Shown: positions 10,673 to 20,259 of the stretch, piece by piece
How positions within the stretch are numbered: the first letter of the stretch is position 1
Layout: each line of letters begins with the position of its first letter
NCBI GenBank assembly: GCA_039105265.1
Contig: JAPFFF010000004.1
Span: 8,103,501 to 8,167,500 of the forward strand
DNA: 64,000 nucleotides
Reading direction: 5' to 3'
From: Tritrichomonas musculus
Lineage: Eukaryota > Parabasalia > Tritrichomonadida > Tritrichomonadidae
Notes under the pieces: generated by a model
Told to the model about the DNA's origin: nothing
The model's database searches: none
What the model saw: the letters and a program-made list of their open reading frames with translations, nothing else
Position numbers and translations under genes: made by a program

Positions 10673-11018
10673 GAGAAAAAAGCTGACGATAAACTATTTG
10701 ATTGTCTTTTCAATTAACTTTTTCAATTAAATTAAGATTTTGAAATGGATTGATCAAATTAACGCAAAAGATAAATTGTGAATAAAATTATTGAAGTCTT
10801 AAAAAACAAAAATGTAACAAATTCACAGATCCAATGTTAAAATGAATTTTTAAATATATTTTCAAAGAGGAATAATTATTTCAAATATATAAAAAGTGCT
10901 AAGTAATAATTTTTATTTGTTTATGATTTTAAATAATGCCTATAAGTCTAAAATAAACATGCTGATATCTTTCAACGCAAAGATGAAAAAATATTTAAAT
11001 CTTATTTTTGGTTTTGAG
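10673..11018. other. Intergenic, AT-rich
   Basis: This holds the upstream region of the membrane-protein gene and then AT-rich sequence. The short plus-strand ORF at 10896-11117 is not credible, because minus-strand RPA1 similarity occupies its second half. Confidence 0.5.
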
Positions 11019-11378
11019 TTAAATATTATTAAGTTGCAATGGATTGCCAATAATTCGTTTATATTTTTCAGTGAAAATTTCTATTTCATTAAGAATTATT
11101 TTCTTTTTAGAAAATAAATTGTAATTTTTTACCTTAATTATTTGGAAGCACTCAAGCTTTTCACCAGAAATCAAATGTGAAAGTTGCTGATTTAGTATTG
11201 ATGTGAAATAATTTGTTCTGTCGTTAAGAGCAATAAAATAACGTGAAAGATGATTTTCCGAAAATAGAACTGGTAATTGTCTGATTTCTATGATTTGAAA
11301 AACAGGATTTTGTATTTCCTCTGATTCAAAAATTTGTTTTATGCAAGGCTTTAGGATATTCTTGACAATAATTATTTG
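11019..11378 (-). pseudogene. Orphan N-terminal domain of replication protein A 70-kDa subunit (RPA1N)
   Basis: The minus-strand frame is open for 119 codons but has no ATG. From about 11360 it reads LKPCIKQIFESEEIQ, then NPVFQIIEIRQLP, HLSRYFIALNDRTN, FTSILNQQLSHLISGEKLE, CFQIIKVKNYNLFSKK, KIILNEIEIF and finally IIGNPLQLNNI before a stop. This follows, block for block, the RPA1 N-terminal OB fold (pattern PxLQVxxIR, RYRLLxSDGxN, LATQLNxLV, ILxELEVL, KIGNP). Everything after that domain (the DNA-binding OB folds and zinc finger) is absent. I infer a truncated duplicate. A functional short protein with an unusual start cannot be excluded because the frame is intact. Confidence 0.7.
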
Positions 11379-11391
11379 TTATCTAGGTATC

Positions 11392-11492
11392 ACTTTTTGA
11401 GTTTTGTAAAATACTCAAAAAGTTATAAAACAGATAATCAAACATAAATTGAAGTAACTTTTTGAAGGCTACGCCTTTCAAAAAGCTACTTC
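11392..11492. repeat. Two adjacent hairpins sharing an ACTTTTTGA core
   Basis: The first hairpin, 11392-11423, pairs ACTTTTTGAGT with ACTCAAAAAGT. The second, 11451-11492, has about 20-bp arms (GAAGTAACTTTTTGAAGGC against GCCTTTCAAAAAGCTACTTC, with two mismatched pairs) around a very short loop. They lie between the RPA1 relic and the GTPase gene. They could be a terminator, an element end or a protein-binding site. Function unknown. Confidence 0.65.
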
Positions 11493-11728
11493 ATTTATTT
11501 TTTAAAATTTTGGTTAGTTCGATAAAATTGCTTCATATCTTTATTTTTATTTATAAATATATTTATATAAAGTAATATATAATTTTATTATATTAAATTA
11601 ATATAATAAATAAGTTATAATGAAATAAAAAATAAGAATTTCTCGAAAAATATATATTTTTAGCAGAAATTATAAAACCCATTGAATTGATTGGAAATTT
11701 TAAATTTTGAGAGTACATAATTCGATAT

Positions 11729-12295
11729 ATGAAAAATAAAGTTATACTTGTTGGAAACAGCGGAGTTGGGAAAACAAGTTTAATAAGCGCATTTATTGGA
11801 GATTATTATAATGAAGAGCACTTGCCAACAGTCAATGTTTCTTATTGCATTAACGAAGTTGTCAATAATTTTAACAAAAAAGTTAAATTAGAAATATGGG
11901 ATACTGCAGGTCAAGAAAAATACCAAGCAATCACAAAAAATTTTTACAGAGGAGCTAATGTTGCACTAATTTGTTTTGATTATGGTGATGATTTATCAAA
12001 AAATTCCATAAATAAATGGATAGATGCTGTATTAAAGGAATCTAATGAATGCATTTTATATCTTGTTGCAACCAAAATCGATAAATTACAAGATCAAATT
12101 CAACTGGATAATTATTTATCAGATATAAATGAAAGATACGAGCCTATTTCAAAAGTATTTGTAACATCAGCTAAAATAAAAATAAATGTTAATGAACTTT
12201 TTCTTTCAGTTGCTGATGAAAATATTAAATTAATGCCAATTCCTGATAATCCGATTCAAACAACTGAAAAAAAAGACAAAAAGGAATGTTGTTAA
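11729..12295 (+). CDS. Rab-family small GTPase
   Basis: 188 residues, the usual Rab size. Visible motifs: P-loop GNSGVGKT (9-16), switch I HLPTVNVSY with the Mg-coordinating Thr at about 34, switch II WDTAGQEKY (57-65), base-recognition motif ATKID (the usual NKxD Asn is Thr), and SAK (about 148). The C-terminus KKECC is a double-cysteine prenylation signal. Such proteins cycle between GDP and GTP on membranes to direct vesicle traffic; the specific compartment cannot be assigned from sequence. The N-to-T change in NKxD is tolerated in many Ras-superfamily members. The stop overlaps TAAA. Its 3' end lies 75 bp from the 3' end of the convergent DUF3447-type gene. Confidence 0.93.
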   Translation: MKNKVILVGNSGVGKTSLISAFIGDYYNEEHLPTVNVSYCINEVVNNFNKKVKLEIWDTAGQEKYQAITKNFYRGANVALICFDYGDDLSKNSINKWIDAVLKESNECILYLVATKIDKLQDQIQLDNYLSDINERYEPISKVFVTSAKIKINVNELFLSVADENIKLMPIPDNPIQTTEKKDKKECC

Positions 12296-12369
12296 AATGT
12301 AGTAAAACATAATATTTGTTTTTATAAATAAAGATTCAATTTATTTTTTTAATATGTATTTTCCAATTT

Positions 12370-14382
12370 TTATTTTTCTTCTTTTATTTCGTCAATTATT
12401 TGATATAGTTTATTTTCATAGGAATCATCAACTCCAGTTTGTGTGAACCATCTTTTATAATTATCGATGATTTGCTCGAACTTTTCCTTCTCATTTTTTC
12501 TGATCAAAAATTTAAGAAAAATTTTCAATGCCAATAAATGATTAGATCGAATGCTGTAAAAAGCTTCATCATGTAAATCATTAAGTTCGATATCTGGGAA
12601 TTCTTCAAGCAAATAATTTAATGCAAACACATTTCCTTTTATCATTGAAACCTGAATAAAACCGATACGAAAAAGTGGATGTTTAAAATTGATATCAAAA
12701 TCAGGTTGATGACAAAGAATTTCAAGTATTTTTACATCAACGAAATTGACACAAGAATAAAAAACTAGTTCATTATGATCAACAGTTGGAAAATTGGCAA
12801 ATTTTTCTATTGCTTTCAAATTGTTATTGTTGATGGCAACGATTAAAAAGGTATTGATGTGCTCTTTGAAAGTGTTGTTGTTCATGATGGTGCCATATCT
12901 GATGAGCTCATCTGTTATGGAAAATGACAGGTCCTTGAAGCTGCTCGATATCATCGTGTCAAAAATGTTATTTAAGATTTTGGGATTCCGTCTTAAAAAT
13001 GGAAGCAAAATTGATCTAAAAAATCTCACATTATAACAATAGACAGAGTCATCAAAGATTTTTTCAACAATTGATTCACTACACTCCACGTCTCTTTTAG
13101 TTTTATCAATATTATTTACCAAATTAGCTTTACTTTCATCATTTTCATTATTTTCATCATTTTCTTGTTTTTTGTTGTTTTCATTATCTTCTTTGTTTTC
13201 ATAATTTTCTTTGTTTTCTTGTGTTTCATTGTTTTCTTGTGTTTCATTGTTTTCATAATTTTCTTTGTTTTCTTGTGTTTCATTGTTTTCATAATTTTCT
13301 TTGTTTTCTTGTGTTTCATTGTTTTCATAATTTTCTTTGTTTTCTTGTGTTTCATTGTTTTCGCTGTCATCTTCATTTTCTTCTTCCTCTTCTTCAGTTT
13401 CTAGTAGAAATTCGTATCCATAATTTTCAATCACATATTTAATGAAATCGAAATTCCATCCAATAATTGAGATAGACATTGCATACTGCCGAAACACGTC
13501 GTTCATTTTGGACTCAACAATGTGAATCATGTCGTAGTTGTCAGAGTGAATGACGAAGTTCATCATGCTCGGCTCCATTTTAGCGCCATTCAAAAGGAGA
13601 AAATTAAAAATTTTGTAAGCGCAATAATTAGCAGCATAGTCTATGTAATGCATGTCGATCTGTATGCGAAGGAAATGCTCAATCATCGACTCAGAGACGC
13701 ATGAATCAATTGACAAATTCGATCTTGAAAGAAGAGTTTGAAAAGTAGAAATATCATCTGTTTTAATGGCAAGTCTGATTGGATCTTTCTCTATTTCTTT
13801 GTATGACTCGTCGTGATAATCGCCTGATTCTTTGAGCCATCTCAAATGTTTGTCTCTCAAATTTCTGAGCTCTTCAATTTTTTCTGTAGAATAAGAATCT
13901 TCTGACGAAAAACAAGGGAATCGGAATTTGATTTCTTTGTGGAATAATTCAGGATAATGTTCAATAATTTCTGGAAGGAAGTATTCGGTCGTTAATGACG
14001 TTTTATCTGCTTGTGATGATATAATAATATAATTGATGTCAATAAGTCCTTCTTTATACATCCAATATTTGAAATAGGAGCAGGCACCAAATATATTCCA
14101 TAACAAAGAAGATTCATTTTGTAAGTCTCGTTTGATATATTTCATTATTTTTTCAAATAATTTTATTGAAATACGGCCCATTTGACGCCGATATCTCCCA
14201 ATCATTCCAAAAAATTGGCACAGCATGATTAAATTGCTTTTTTCATCAAAAAATGTAGGTGGAATAATTTGAAATATCTCGTTAATTTCATCATCGCTTG
14301 AATTGGCCTTTAATAAGCATAGCTTCTTTTGAATTCTTGAATATAACTTGAGTTTCGATTCATCTTTGAAGAAATCGCTCAT
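12370..14382 (-). CDS. DUF3447/ankyrin-type protein with an internal Asn/Glu-rich repeat
   Basis: 670 residues of the large trichomonad DUF3447 family. The N-terminal half has the family signatures SLLWNIFGACSYFKYW, HYIDYAANYCAYKIFNFLLLNGAKMEPSMMNFVIHSDNYDMIHIVE and ISIIGWNFDFIKYVIEN. From about 331 to 420 it is interrupted by acidic low complexity with a 12-residue repeat (ETQENKENYENN, about four copies). Ankyrin-like helices resume after it (LKAIEKFANFP, VDVKILEILCHQPDFDINFKH, NVFALNYLLEEFPDIELND). Repeat folds of this kind mediate protein-protein contact; the partner is unknown. The stop is in TAAA. Opposite-strand ORFs across the repeat are shadows. Confidence 0.85.
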   Translation of the reverse strand: MSDFFKDESKLKLYSRIQKKLCLLKANSSDDEINEIFQIIPPTFFDEKSNLIMLCQFFGMIGRYRRQMGRISIKLFEKIMKYIKRDLQNESSLLWNIFGACSYFKYWMYKEGLIDINYIIISSQADKTSLTTEYFLPEIIEHYPELFHKEIKFRFPCFSSEDSYSTEKIEELRNLRDKHLRWLKESGDYHDESYKEIEKDPIRLAIKTDDISTFQTLLSRSNLSIDSCVSESMIEHFLRIQIDMHYIDYAANYCAYKIFNFLLLNGAKMEPSMMNFVIHSDNYDMIHIVESKMNDVFRQYAMSISIIGWNFDFIKYVIENYGYEFLLETEEEEEENEDDSENNETQENKENYENNETQENKENYENNETQENKENYENNETQENNETQENKENYENKEDNENNKKQENDENNENDESKANLVNNIDKTKRDVECSESIVEKIFDDSVYCYNVRFFRSILLPFLRRNPKILNNIFDTMISSSFKDLSFSITDELIRYGTIMNNNTFKEHINTFLIVAINNNNLKAIEKFANFPTVDHNELVFYSCVNFVDVKILEILCHQPDFDINFKHPLFRIGFIQVSMIKGNVFALNYLLEEFPDIELNDLHDEAFYSIRSNHLLALKIFLKFLIRKNEKEKFEQIIDNYKRWFTQTGVDDSYENKLYQIIDEIKEEK
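13190..13372. repeat. 36-bp in-frame minisatellite
   Basis: Within the DUF3447-type gene a 36-bp unit coding for ETQENKENYENN is repeated about four times, with one half-unit. The length is a multiple of three, so copy-number change keeps the frame. Copies are almost identical, which suggests recent slippage and likely allelic length variation. Confidence 0.85.
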
Positions 14383-15739
14383 TATTAAAGAGCAAAAAAT
14401 TGAAATGGCAACTCTTTATGAAATCAAAAAAAAAAAAAAAAAAAAATCAAAATGAATTAGAAGTATTCATAGATATATATGGCTTTAATATATATTTAAT
14501 TATTTATTTTTGTTAAAATATTATTAAAATATATTTATGTGATTGAAATAAAATGTAATATATTTTATATAGCTGAGTTTGAATAAATATTCAAAACAAA
14601 ATAAAATTTCTCTCAATTTTTTCTTTTTAATTTTGAAAATTTGCAAAACAAATTTATAAAGTTTGTTTTAATATTTATTTGAAAATTCAACATATTTAAT
14701 TATTTTCAACCTCATACTAAATAATTGGACATATTTTAAAAAATAAAATTAAGTTTAATATATTCTTAAGATTAAATAGTTCAAAAAAATTGAGGTTAAT
14801 TGGTATGTAAGTATTTTGGTGCATTTATCTATGCAATAAATGGTTCAAAAATGATTTTATTGTGTGATTTGTTTGATAATTAAACTTTGGTAGTATCAAA
14901 TATTTTTAATTTAAAAAAAAAAAAAAAAACTATTTAGTTACAACCTTAGATATGAATAGCAGATTTTAGTTGATATATTCTTATTAAAGTAAAATGAAAT
15001 TTTTTCAATTGATAAATCAGTTTTTAACTGTGAATCAAATTCACTCACAAAAACAATTTCTTCTTGGATATATTTCTTATTATAGAATTTATATTTTGCA
15101 TGGCTCTGCAAAATGATTCATAATTAATCCTTTTCATCCCCTTCGTTGGTTCCAGTATATATGGAAATCTTGTTTGTCAGCCAATAAAAAATAGAAAATC
15201 CAAGATTAACTCGATTTTATATGAAGAACTTGATGATAATATTGATATCTTTATTTGATTTAAAAAGCAAAAAAAAAAAATGAAATTAAACATAAGCCAA
15301 ATTGTCACTGATGATAAATGATGATTAAATCAAAACAGGTATTGTGATTGAATTTATCTTGGTAAATTCATTGAAATTGAACCTTGAAATTTTCACACAA
15401 GCAATGAATCAACAATAAAAAAATAATATATTCAATGAATATTAGATTTGGATATTTCATAATTTTGCAATTTGAATATTTCATCATAGATTGTAATTGA
15501 ATTTTTCATAATCATCCCTAATTAGATTAAAAGTTTTAAATAAATTTAATTTATCATTAATCTTTTAACATATTATTCTTATCATTAAGTAAGATTGAAT
15601 TTGAAATTACTTCTGATTTAATATCAAAACAAAAAAAAATGAAATTCATGTAAAAATATTTTTAAAAGTTTATTTAAGATGAAGCAATTTTTCGTAATGT
15701 TTTATTAATAAATGATTATTATCCTTTATTTCATACAAT
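14383..15739. other. Intergenic, AT-rich
   Basis: It contains an A-run (14427-14446) just upstream of the DUF3447-type gene and another at about 14913-14930. At about 15137-15257 the plus strand is open for 40 codons (HPFVGSSIYGNLVCQP... DDNIDIFI), a possible gene scrap that I cannot place. Otherwise nothing. Confidence 0.45.
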
Positions 15740-16552
15740 TTAATATCTGTATTTTGCTTTTTCACGTTGTTTTTGACTTTTTCTATCTGCTTTATCTTGA
15801 CGTTTTAATTCGTTATCTTCGTATTTAACATTTTTCTTATAAGCCTTAACTTCAGCTTTTTGATCTTTTTTAATTTGTTTTTCATTTCTTTTTTCTTCTT
15901 TGACACCTTCTTTAGCATCTCTTTTTGCCAATTTGGCGTCTTGTTTATCTTCCTTTCTTTTTTCTTTAGCTTCTTTCTTTTCTTCTTTTGCATCTTCTTT
16001 TTCTTCTCTTTTCATTTCTTTTTCTTTTTCTTTTGTATCACGTTTCGCTGCTTTTTGGTCTTCTCGATCATATTTTTTATCTTCTTTTGCTATTTGCTTT
16101 TGTTTTTTATTTTTTTCCTTTGCATTTTGTTTTTCAATTTTTTGATCTTCTTTGTAATCTTTTCTTGCTGCTTTATCTTCTTCTTTCTTTTCTTTTTCAT
16201 GTTCTTTTGCCTCTTTTTTCTCAACTTTTTCATAATTCTTATCTTCTCTTCTTTCAACTTTTGCTTTTTCTTTCTCGCTCTTTTTGGCTACTTTATCTGA
16301 TTGTTTTTGCTCTTTTGCTTCTTCTTTATAACTTTTTCTTTGTTCTTTTTCTTCTATTTTTTCTTCTCTTCTTTCTTCTTTTTCATCATGTTTGTGCGCT
16401 TTTTCATCTGCTTTTGCGTTTTTTCTTTGTATTTTATCTTCCTGTTTTGCATCTCTTTTTTGAATCTTTTCATCTCTTTTCTTTAATTTTTCTTCATGTT
16501 TCATTTTTTCTTTTAAAAGCATTGGGTTATCTGTATGAGATCTATCTGACAT
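15740..16552 (-). CDS. Lys/Glu-rich single-alpha-helix protein
   Basis: 270 residues from the chosen start MSDRSHTDNPML; TCATTTTT lies about 20 nt upstream of that ATG, whereas a longer opening has no such signal. After the first 12 residues the whole protein is charged (K, E, D, R, Q, A), without Pro and with only one Gly. Blocks such as KRDAK, EKKEAKE and REDK recur with a roughly seven-residue spacing. This composition is what is known for ER/K-type stable single alpha helices, which act as rigid spacers. A very basic pI suggests binding to nucleic acid or acidic filaments. No domain is recognised. The gene is clearly coding despite low complexity: it has a well-placed start and its stop is in TAAA. 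Confidence 0.75.
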   Translation of the reverse strand: MSDRSHTDNPMLLKEKMKHEEKLKKRDEKIQKRDAKQEDKIQRKNAKADEKAHKHDEKEERREEKIEEKEQRKSYKEEAKEQKQSDKVAKKSEKEKAKVERREDKNYEKVEKKEAKEHEKEKKEEDKAARKDYKEDQKIEKQNAKEKNKKQKQIAKEDKKYDREDQKAAKRDTKEKEKEMKREEKEDAKEEKKEAKEKRKEDKQDAKLAKRDAKEGVKEEKRNEKQIKKDQKAEVKAYKKNVKYEDNELKRQDKADRKSQKQREKAKYRY

Positions 16553-17579
16553 TTTTAATAATAAAAAATGAAGAGAATGAAATAAAACGATAAAAAAGTA
16601 TACTTCATAAATTTTACAATTGAATTGAATTGTATGGTGAGATTTCTCAAAAATAAAATTTTGGATATTTTCATTCAATTTTTTACACAATGTATTCAAT
16701 TTTATTGAAAAAAAAAATCAACTTTTTGTAAATAAGATATAGAAAAGTTTAAATTTCAATTTTTTTGTTTATAAAGCAGAATTATTTCATCCTAATTAAT
16801 AGTTTTAAGCAGTTTATGGCATTAAATCATTAAATAAATAGTTCTATCCTTAAATCTAAGTTTGTTAATTAAAGATAGCAAATAAGAAAATTAAAACAAT
16901 CTCTAAATTGAAGAAAAAATTGATAACTATTAACCCTATAATGCATTTAATATGAAAATTTCTTTAATAAACTCTTGTCAACTTAGAAACTTACTCTGAT
17001 AGAAATATTTTTTATTGAACACAAACATATACATTATATAAATAGTCTTTTATTTCTGATTTTAAGAAGAAATTTGGTTAGATTTTGTTGTTGTTCTGTT
17101 ATTTATAATTATGAAATATTTCTAATATTTTTTTTATCATTTCATATTAATATGATAGTTTTAATTGGCATATGTCTAATAATATTTTTTTAATAATTTT
17201 ACTATACAATAAAAACGATATTTTATGATATAATTCGATATTCAATAAGTTTAACTTTTCAATAAATATTTGATTATCGGTTTTTTTATTTCATTTAAAA
17301 TCTACATCACTTTTTTTTTATTTATTTTCTTAACAAATAAATTATATTATTACATTATGAATTTTTAATTTAATAATTTCAAATATATATTTTAATTTTA
17401 ATATAGTAGTTGTAAAATAAAAATAAAATCTAATATTCTGGTATTAAAACAAGATATAAATTATTTAGATATAATAGTTTGGTAAAACCATTGAATTAAT
17501 AAAATAATCCATTCAATTTTCAATTAACAAAGGAATAATTATTCAATAATTGAAATGAAATTTCCTAATTTCAAAAAGA
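16553..17579. other. Intergenic, divergent promoter region
   Basis: About 1 kb of extremely AT-rich sequence separates the divergent helix-protein and RCC1-like genes. I see no ORF, RNA or clear repeat. Confidence 0.5.
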
Positions 17580-18671
17580 ATGAAGATTGGAGGAAAGAAC
17601 GGAGACTTTCAACTGGGAGAGCCTTCAAATAAAGAAGATGTTTATGGAGATCCATGTATTCATCCGCCATGTGAGTCACGCCTCAATATCCCCAAAGTAT
17701 TATCTTTCTCTGTTTATAGTTTACATTCAGTATGGATTGATAACGATTGTAGAGCTTATGCAGTTGGATACAATGGTGATGGTTCCATATTGGGATCTTT
17801 ACTTAAACAAACCTTTAAATCCGAAAAAGAAATTACATTTAATGACAAAAACGGCAAGAAATGCAAATTTTTATCAGCTGTATGTGGATGGTATTACACT
17901 CTCTATCTTGTTATGGGGCACAATGGTGAACCCAACCAGTTAGCATATAATTATTGTAACCAAACTCCAGCACCGCTTTTCTTAAACTTAAATGGGCGAA
18001 ATCCAACCAAACTTTTTGGAGGTCACAAAGTTTCAGCAGCAATTGACACTGAAGGGTCCATACTTATATTCACAGAAGATATATTTCAAAATCCAGAAAA
18101 AGCTATTGAGCCATTCCAGCTTCCAGGCGATTTAGTTCCAATCAAAGTTGGTTGTTGTGATACCCGTATTATCGCTTTGGCATCAAACAATGAAGTTTTT
18201 GAGCTCGATCTCAGTGTTGCAGAAAAAGACAGAAAGTTTCAGAGATTAATGGAGCTCGATAGAATCAAAATTATAGATATTTCAGGTACATTTGAGCATG
18301 CTTTTGCTGTTTGTGAAGATGGACGAGTCTTTTGTCGTGGGCTCAATGATTTTGGTCAATTAGGAATCGGTCGAGGACATGGAAAAATTGACGAATTCAC
18401 TGAAATTCCAATTCCTAAGAAATATAAAATTGTTGCTGCTTTTGCAGGCTATGAACACTCGTTGTTTTTAACTGAAAGTGGAATGGTTCTTGCTTGTGGT
18501 TACAATATTTGTGGTGAGCTTCTTCTCTACAGCGAGCCAAGTGAAAACAGAGTTTATACGCCATCTGAAACTTCAATTACAAAAGATACAACATTTTGTA
18601 TTGCTGGAAATTGTATTTCTGCTGTTTTTAATGGTGTTGCACCACCACCAAATACACCAAATATGAAATAA
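17580..18671 (+). CDS. RCC1-like repeat protein
   Basis: A 363-residue beta-propeller protein of the RCC1/ATS1 type. Recognisable repeat cores are HSVWIDNDCRAYAVGYNGDG (about 49-68), VSAAIDTEGSILIF, HAFAVCEDGRVFCRGLNDFGQLGIGRG (about 240-266) and HSLFLTESGMVLACGYNICGELL. The best-known members are guanine-nucleotide exchange factors for Ran, but many protist RCC1 proteins have other or unknown partners, and nothing here identifies Ran exchange specifically. No TM segment or signal peptide. The C-terminus is proline-rich (VAPPPNTPNMK). The ATG follows TTTCAAAAAGA. It stands alone on the plus strand. Confidence 0.9.
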   Translation: MKIGGKNGDFQLGEPSNKEDVYGDPCIHPPCESRLNIPKVLSFSVYSLHSVWIDNDCRAYAVGYNGDGSILGSLLKQTFKSEKEITFNDKNGKKCKFLSAVCGWYYTLYLVMGHNGEPNQLAYNYCNQTPAPLFLNLNGRNPTKLFGGHKVSAAIDTEGSILIFTEDIFQNPEKAIEPFQLPGDLVPIKVGCCDTRIIALASNNEVFELDLSVAEKDRKFQRLMELDRIKIIDISGTFEHAFAVCEDGRVFCRGLNDFGQLGIGRGHGKIDEFTEIPIPKKYKIVAAFAGYEHSLFLTESGMVLACGYNICGELLLYSEPSENRVYTPSETSITKDTTFCIAGNCISAVFNGVAPPPNTPNMK

Positions 18672-18956
18672 GATATTATTAAATTATTATATTTTTTAAT
18701 AATAAGATTTATATTATATCAAGCTGTTTTTGTTTTTTATTTTCGTTTGGTTTATTGTTTTACTAAAAATTAATTAAATATTGATATTTATTGAGAAAAA
18801 AAGTAGAATGAAAAATATATCGTCTGTAGTTCGATTTCATGATTCAGCATTGATTATAGTGCAGTATTTCGGTGTCGCGTGTTCAATCTCGATAAAGTAA
18901 ACTAGAATTAAATAGCAGGAGTACGATAGAAACTTTTTTCAGAGTTCAATCTCAAT

Positions 18957-18988
18957 AAAATAAACTAGAATTAATTCTAGTTTATTTT
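18957..18988. repeat. 32-bp perfect palindrome
   Basis: AAAATAAACTAGAATT is followed directly by its reverse complement. The left half overlaps the second copy of a 30-bp direct repeat (18881-18910 and 18944-18973), so this may be two abutting element ends. Confidence 0.85.
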
Positions 18989-19130
18989 TGGTAAAAATAT
19001 TATTTGAATGACTCATCTTTAACATTTTTGTTTATATATAGCGTGCTTTTTATGAAGCATTCGCATATAACTCTCTAATGTAGGCCTATAATAGACATAT
19101 GTCATAATGTCAATTGTCATGCAATTTTGC

Positions 19131-19440
19131 TTGATACTCCAAGTAAAATTTTAGTACAGTGTATGATTCTTGTTTGCACCACATTTTGATATACAGATTA
19201 TTGTAATCTTCAAGAAAATCGACCTTAGTGAAATAGCTTGATACTTTAGGTATGGCTCATATAAAGTGTATACTCCGTGTTTGCGCTTTTTTGAGTGTAG
19301 ATGATGTATATTTCGAGAACGAACGATTGTTTGCCAAAATAAGTTGATACTTCAGCATGGCTCACTTACAATGTATAGAGTAGTATGAACTGCTTTTAAG
19401 TCTGGGTTCGTGATGTTAACATTGATATACTAAATACTTT
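19131..19440. repeat. Degenerate ~106-bp tandem repeat, about three copies
   Basis: The core TTGATACTTYAG..TATGGCTCA...AGTGTAT recurs with TTGATACT starting at 19131, 19238 and 19343 (spacing 107 and 105). The copies are strongly diverged, so this is an old array. No coding is visible. Confidence 0.55.
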
Positions 19441-19699
19441 GATTTGAGCAATCTTTTATATAAACAACTTTTTCAGAAGGAATCTTTTTTTATATATTTA
19501 CCAGAAATCACGTGATGTGAAAAGATTTAAATATATAAATACGTTTTTATCATAACTTTTCGAATAAATCCTCACAATTATTTTCAATTAAAATAGCAGT
19601 TATTTTTCATATCATATGATTTTTATCAAAAAGTTTGAATCGATGGAAAATTTTTATTCAAAAAGTGGAATCGAAAATTTTCTTTAAAAAAAATGAAAA

Positions 19700-20128
19700 T
19701 TAGATCTTTCTGGATGCTCGTTTACATTTCTCATATCGTTCTTGCATTGTTTCTAAAGACCATTTTTGGTTTGGAATGTTAGATTGTCCCAAACTTCTTT
19801 TATGAGAGAATTAGATTCTCGATGCTCTTTGGATTTTCTTTTCAATTCTGGCCTTCATTATAGACTAGATTATTTCAATTATATTCAAGTATGGGCTATA
19901 TGGAGGCCAGTCATCTAAAACATTGATAGATAATTCAGATAAGGCGGCCTTCGTTAATTTTGAAATATGTAAAGACGCGATATCTTGTTGAAACATCCAA
20001 TTACCAATTCCTCAGCGTTCATCAGCTTTTTGAATAAAATATGAGTTTATAAAGATCGCTTCGATATAAGAATCACTATTGATGTGAACATTAGATTGTT
20101 TTGCATCCCAGGTAACAGAAAACTTCAT
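19700..20128 (-). pseudogene. Tc1/mariner transposase relic, 3' half (first type)
   Basis: The minus-strand frames read MKFSVTWDAKQSNVHINSDSY, then IEAIFINSYFIQKADER, GIGNWMFQQDIASLH (second catalytic Asp kept), VLDDWPPYSPYLNIIEII with the region of the third acidic residue, then SIMKARIEKKIQ and a tail WSLETMQERYEKCKRASRKI before the stop at 19700. This is the DDE-domain second half of a Tc1/mariner transposase. Stops follow DER and IEII, and at least two frame changes lie after KIQRAS; the N-terminal half with DNA-binding domain and first Asp is gone. Its residues differ clearly from the second relic at 20868-21567, so they come from different lineages. Confidence 0.8.
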
Positions 20129-20259
20129 TGTTTACTCAGAATGTTAGGCAATAAAGATAATTCATTCAAAAATATTATACACAATTAAAGTCGATGTGAA
20201 TTTGAAAATCGCATTTCTCCTCATATTTAAGCAAAGCCTCACACCAAACGACTCAATTT

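Larger units (their letters stand above)
18672..19699. other. Repeat-rich intergenic region
   Basis: No gene is seen. It holds a 30-bp direct repeat (18881-18910 and 18944-18973), a 32-bp palindrome (18957-18988) and three degenerate copies of a ~106-bp repeat (from 19131). These look like debris next to the transposase relics. Confidence 0.55.

Noticed and set aside
13165-13442. Long plus-strand F/C-rich ORFs
   Set aside because: They are antisense shadows of the 36-bp minisatellite in the DUF3447-type gene.
15860-16593. Plus-strand ORFs rich in F, L and S (up to 201 codons)
   Set aside because: Antisense shadows of the Lys/Glu-rich helix gene; AAG/GAA codons read as CTT/TTC.
18841-18900. 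Possible tRNA-like T arm (GTGTTCAATCTCGATA)
   Set aside because: No acceptor stem, anticodon arm or matching D arm could be folded; the sequence is part of a 30-bp direct repeat instead.
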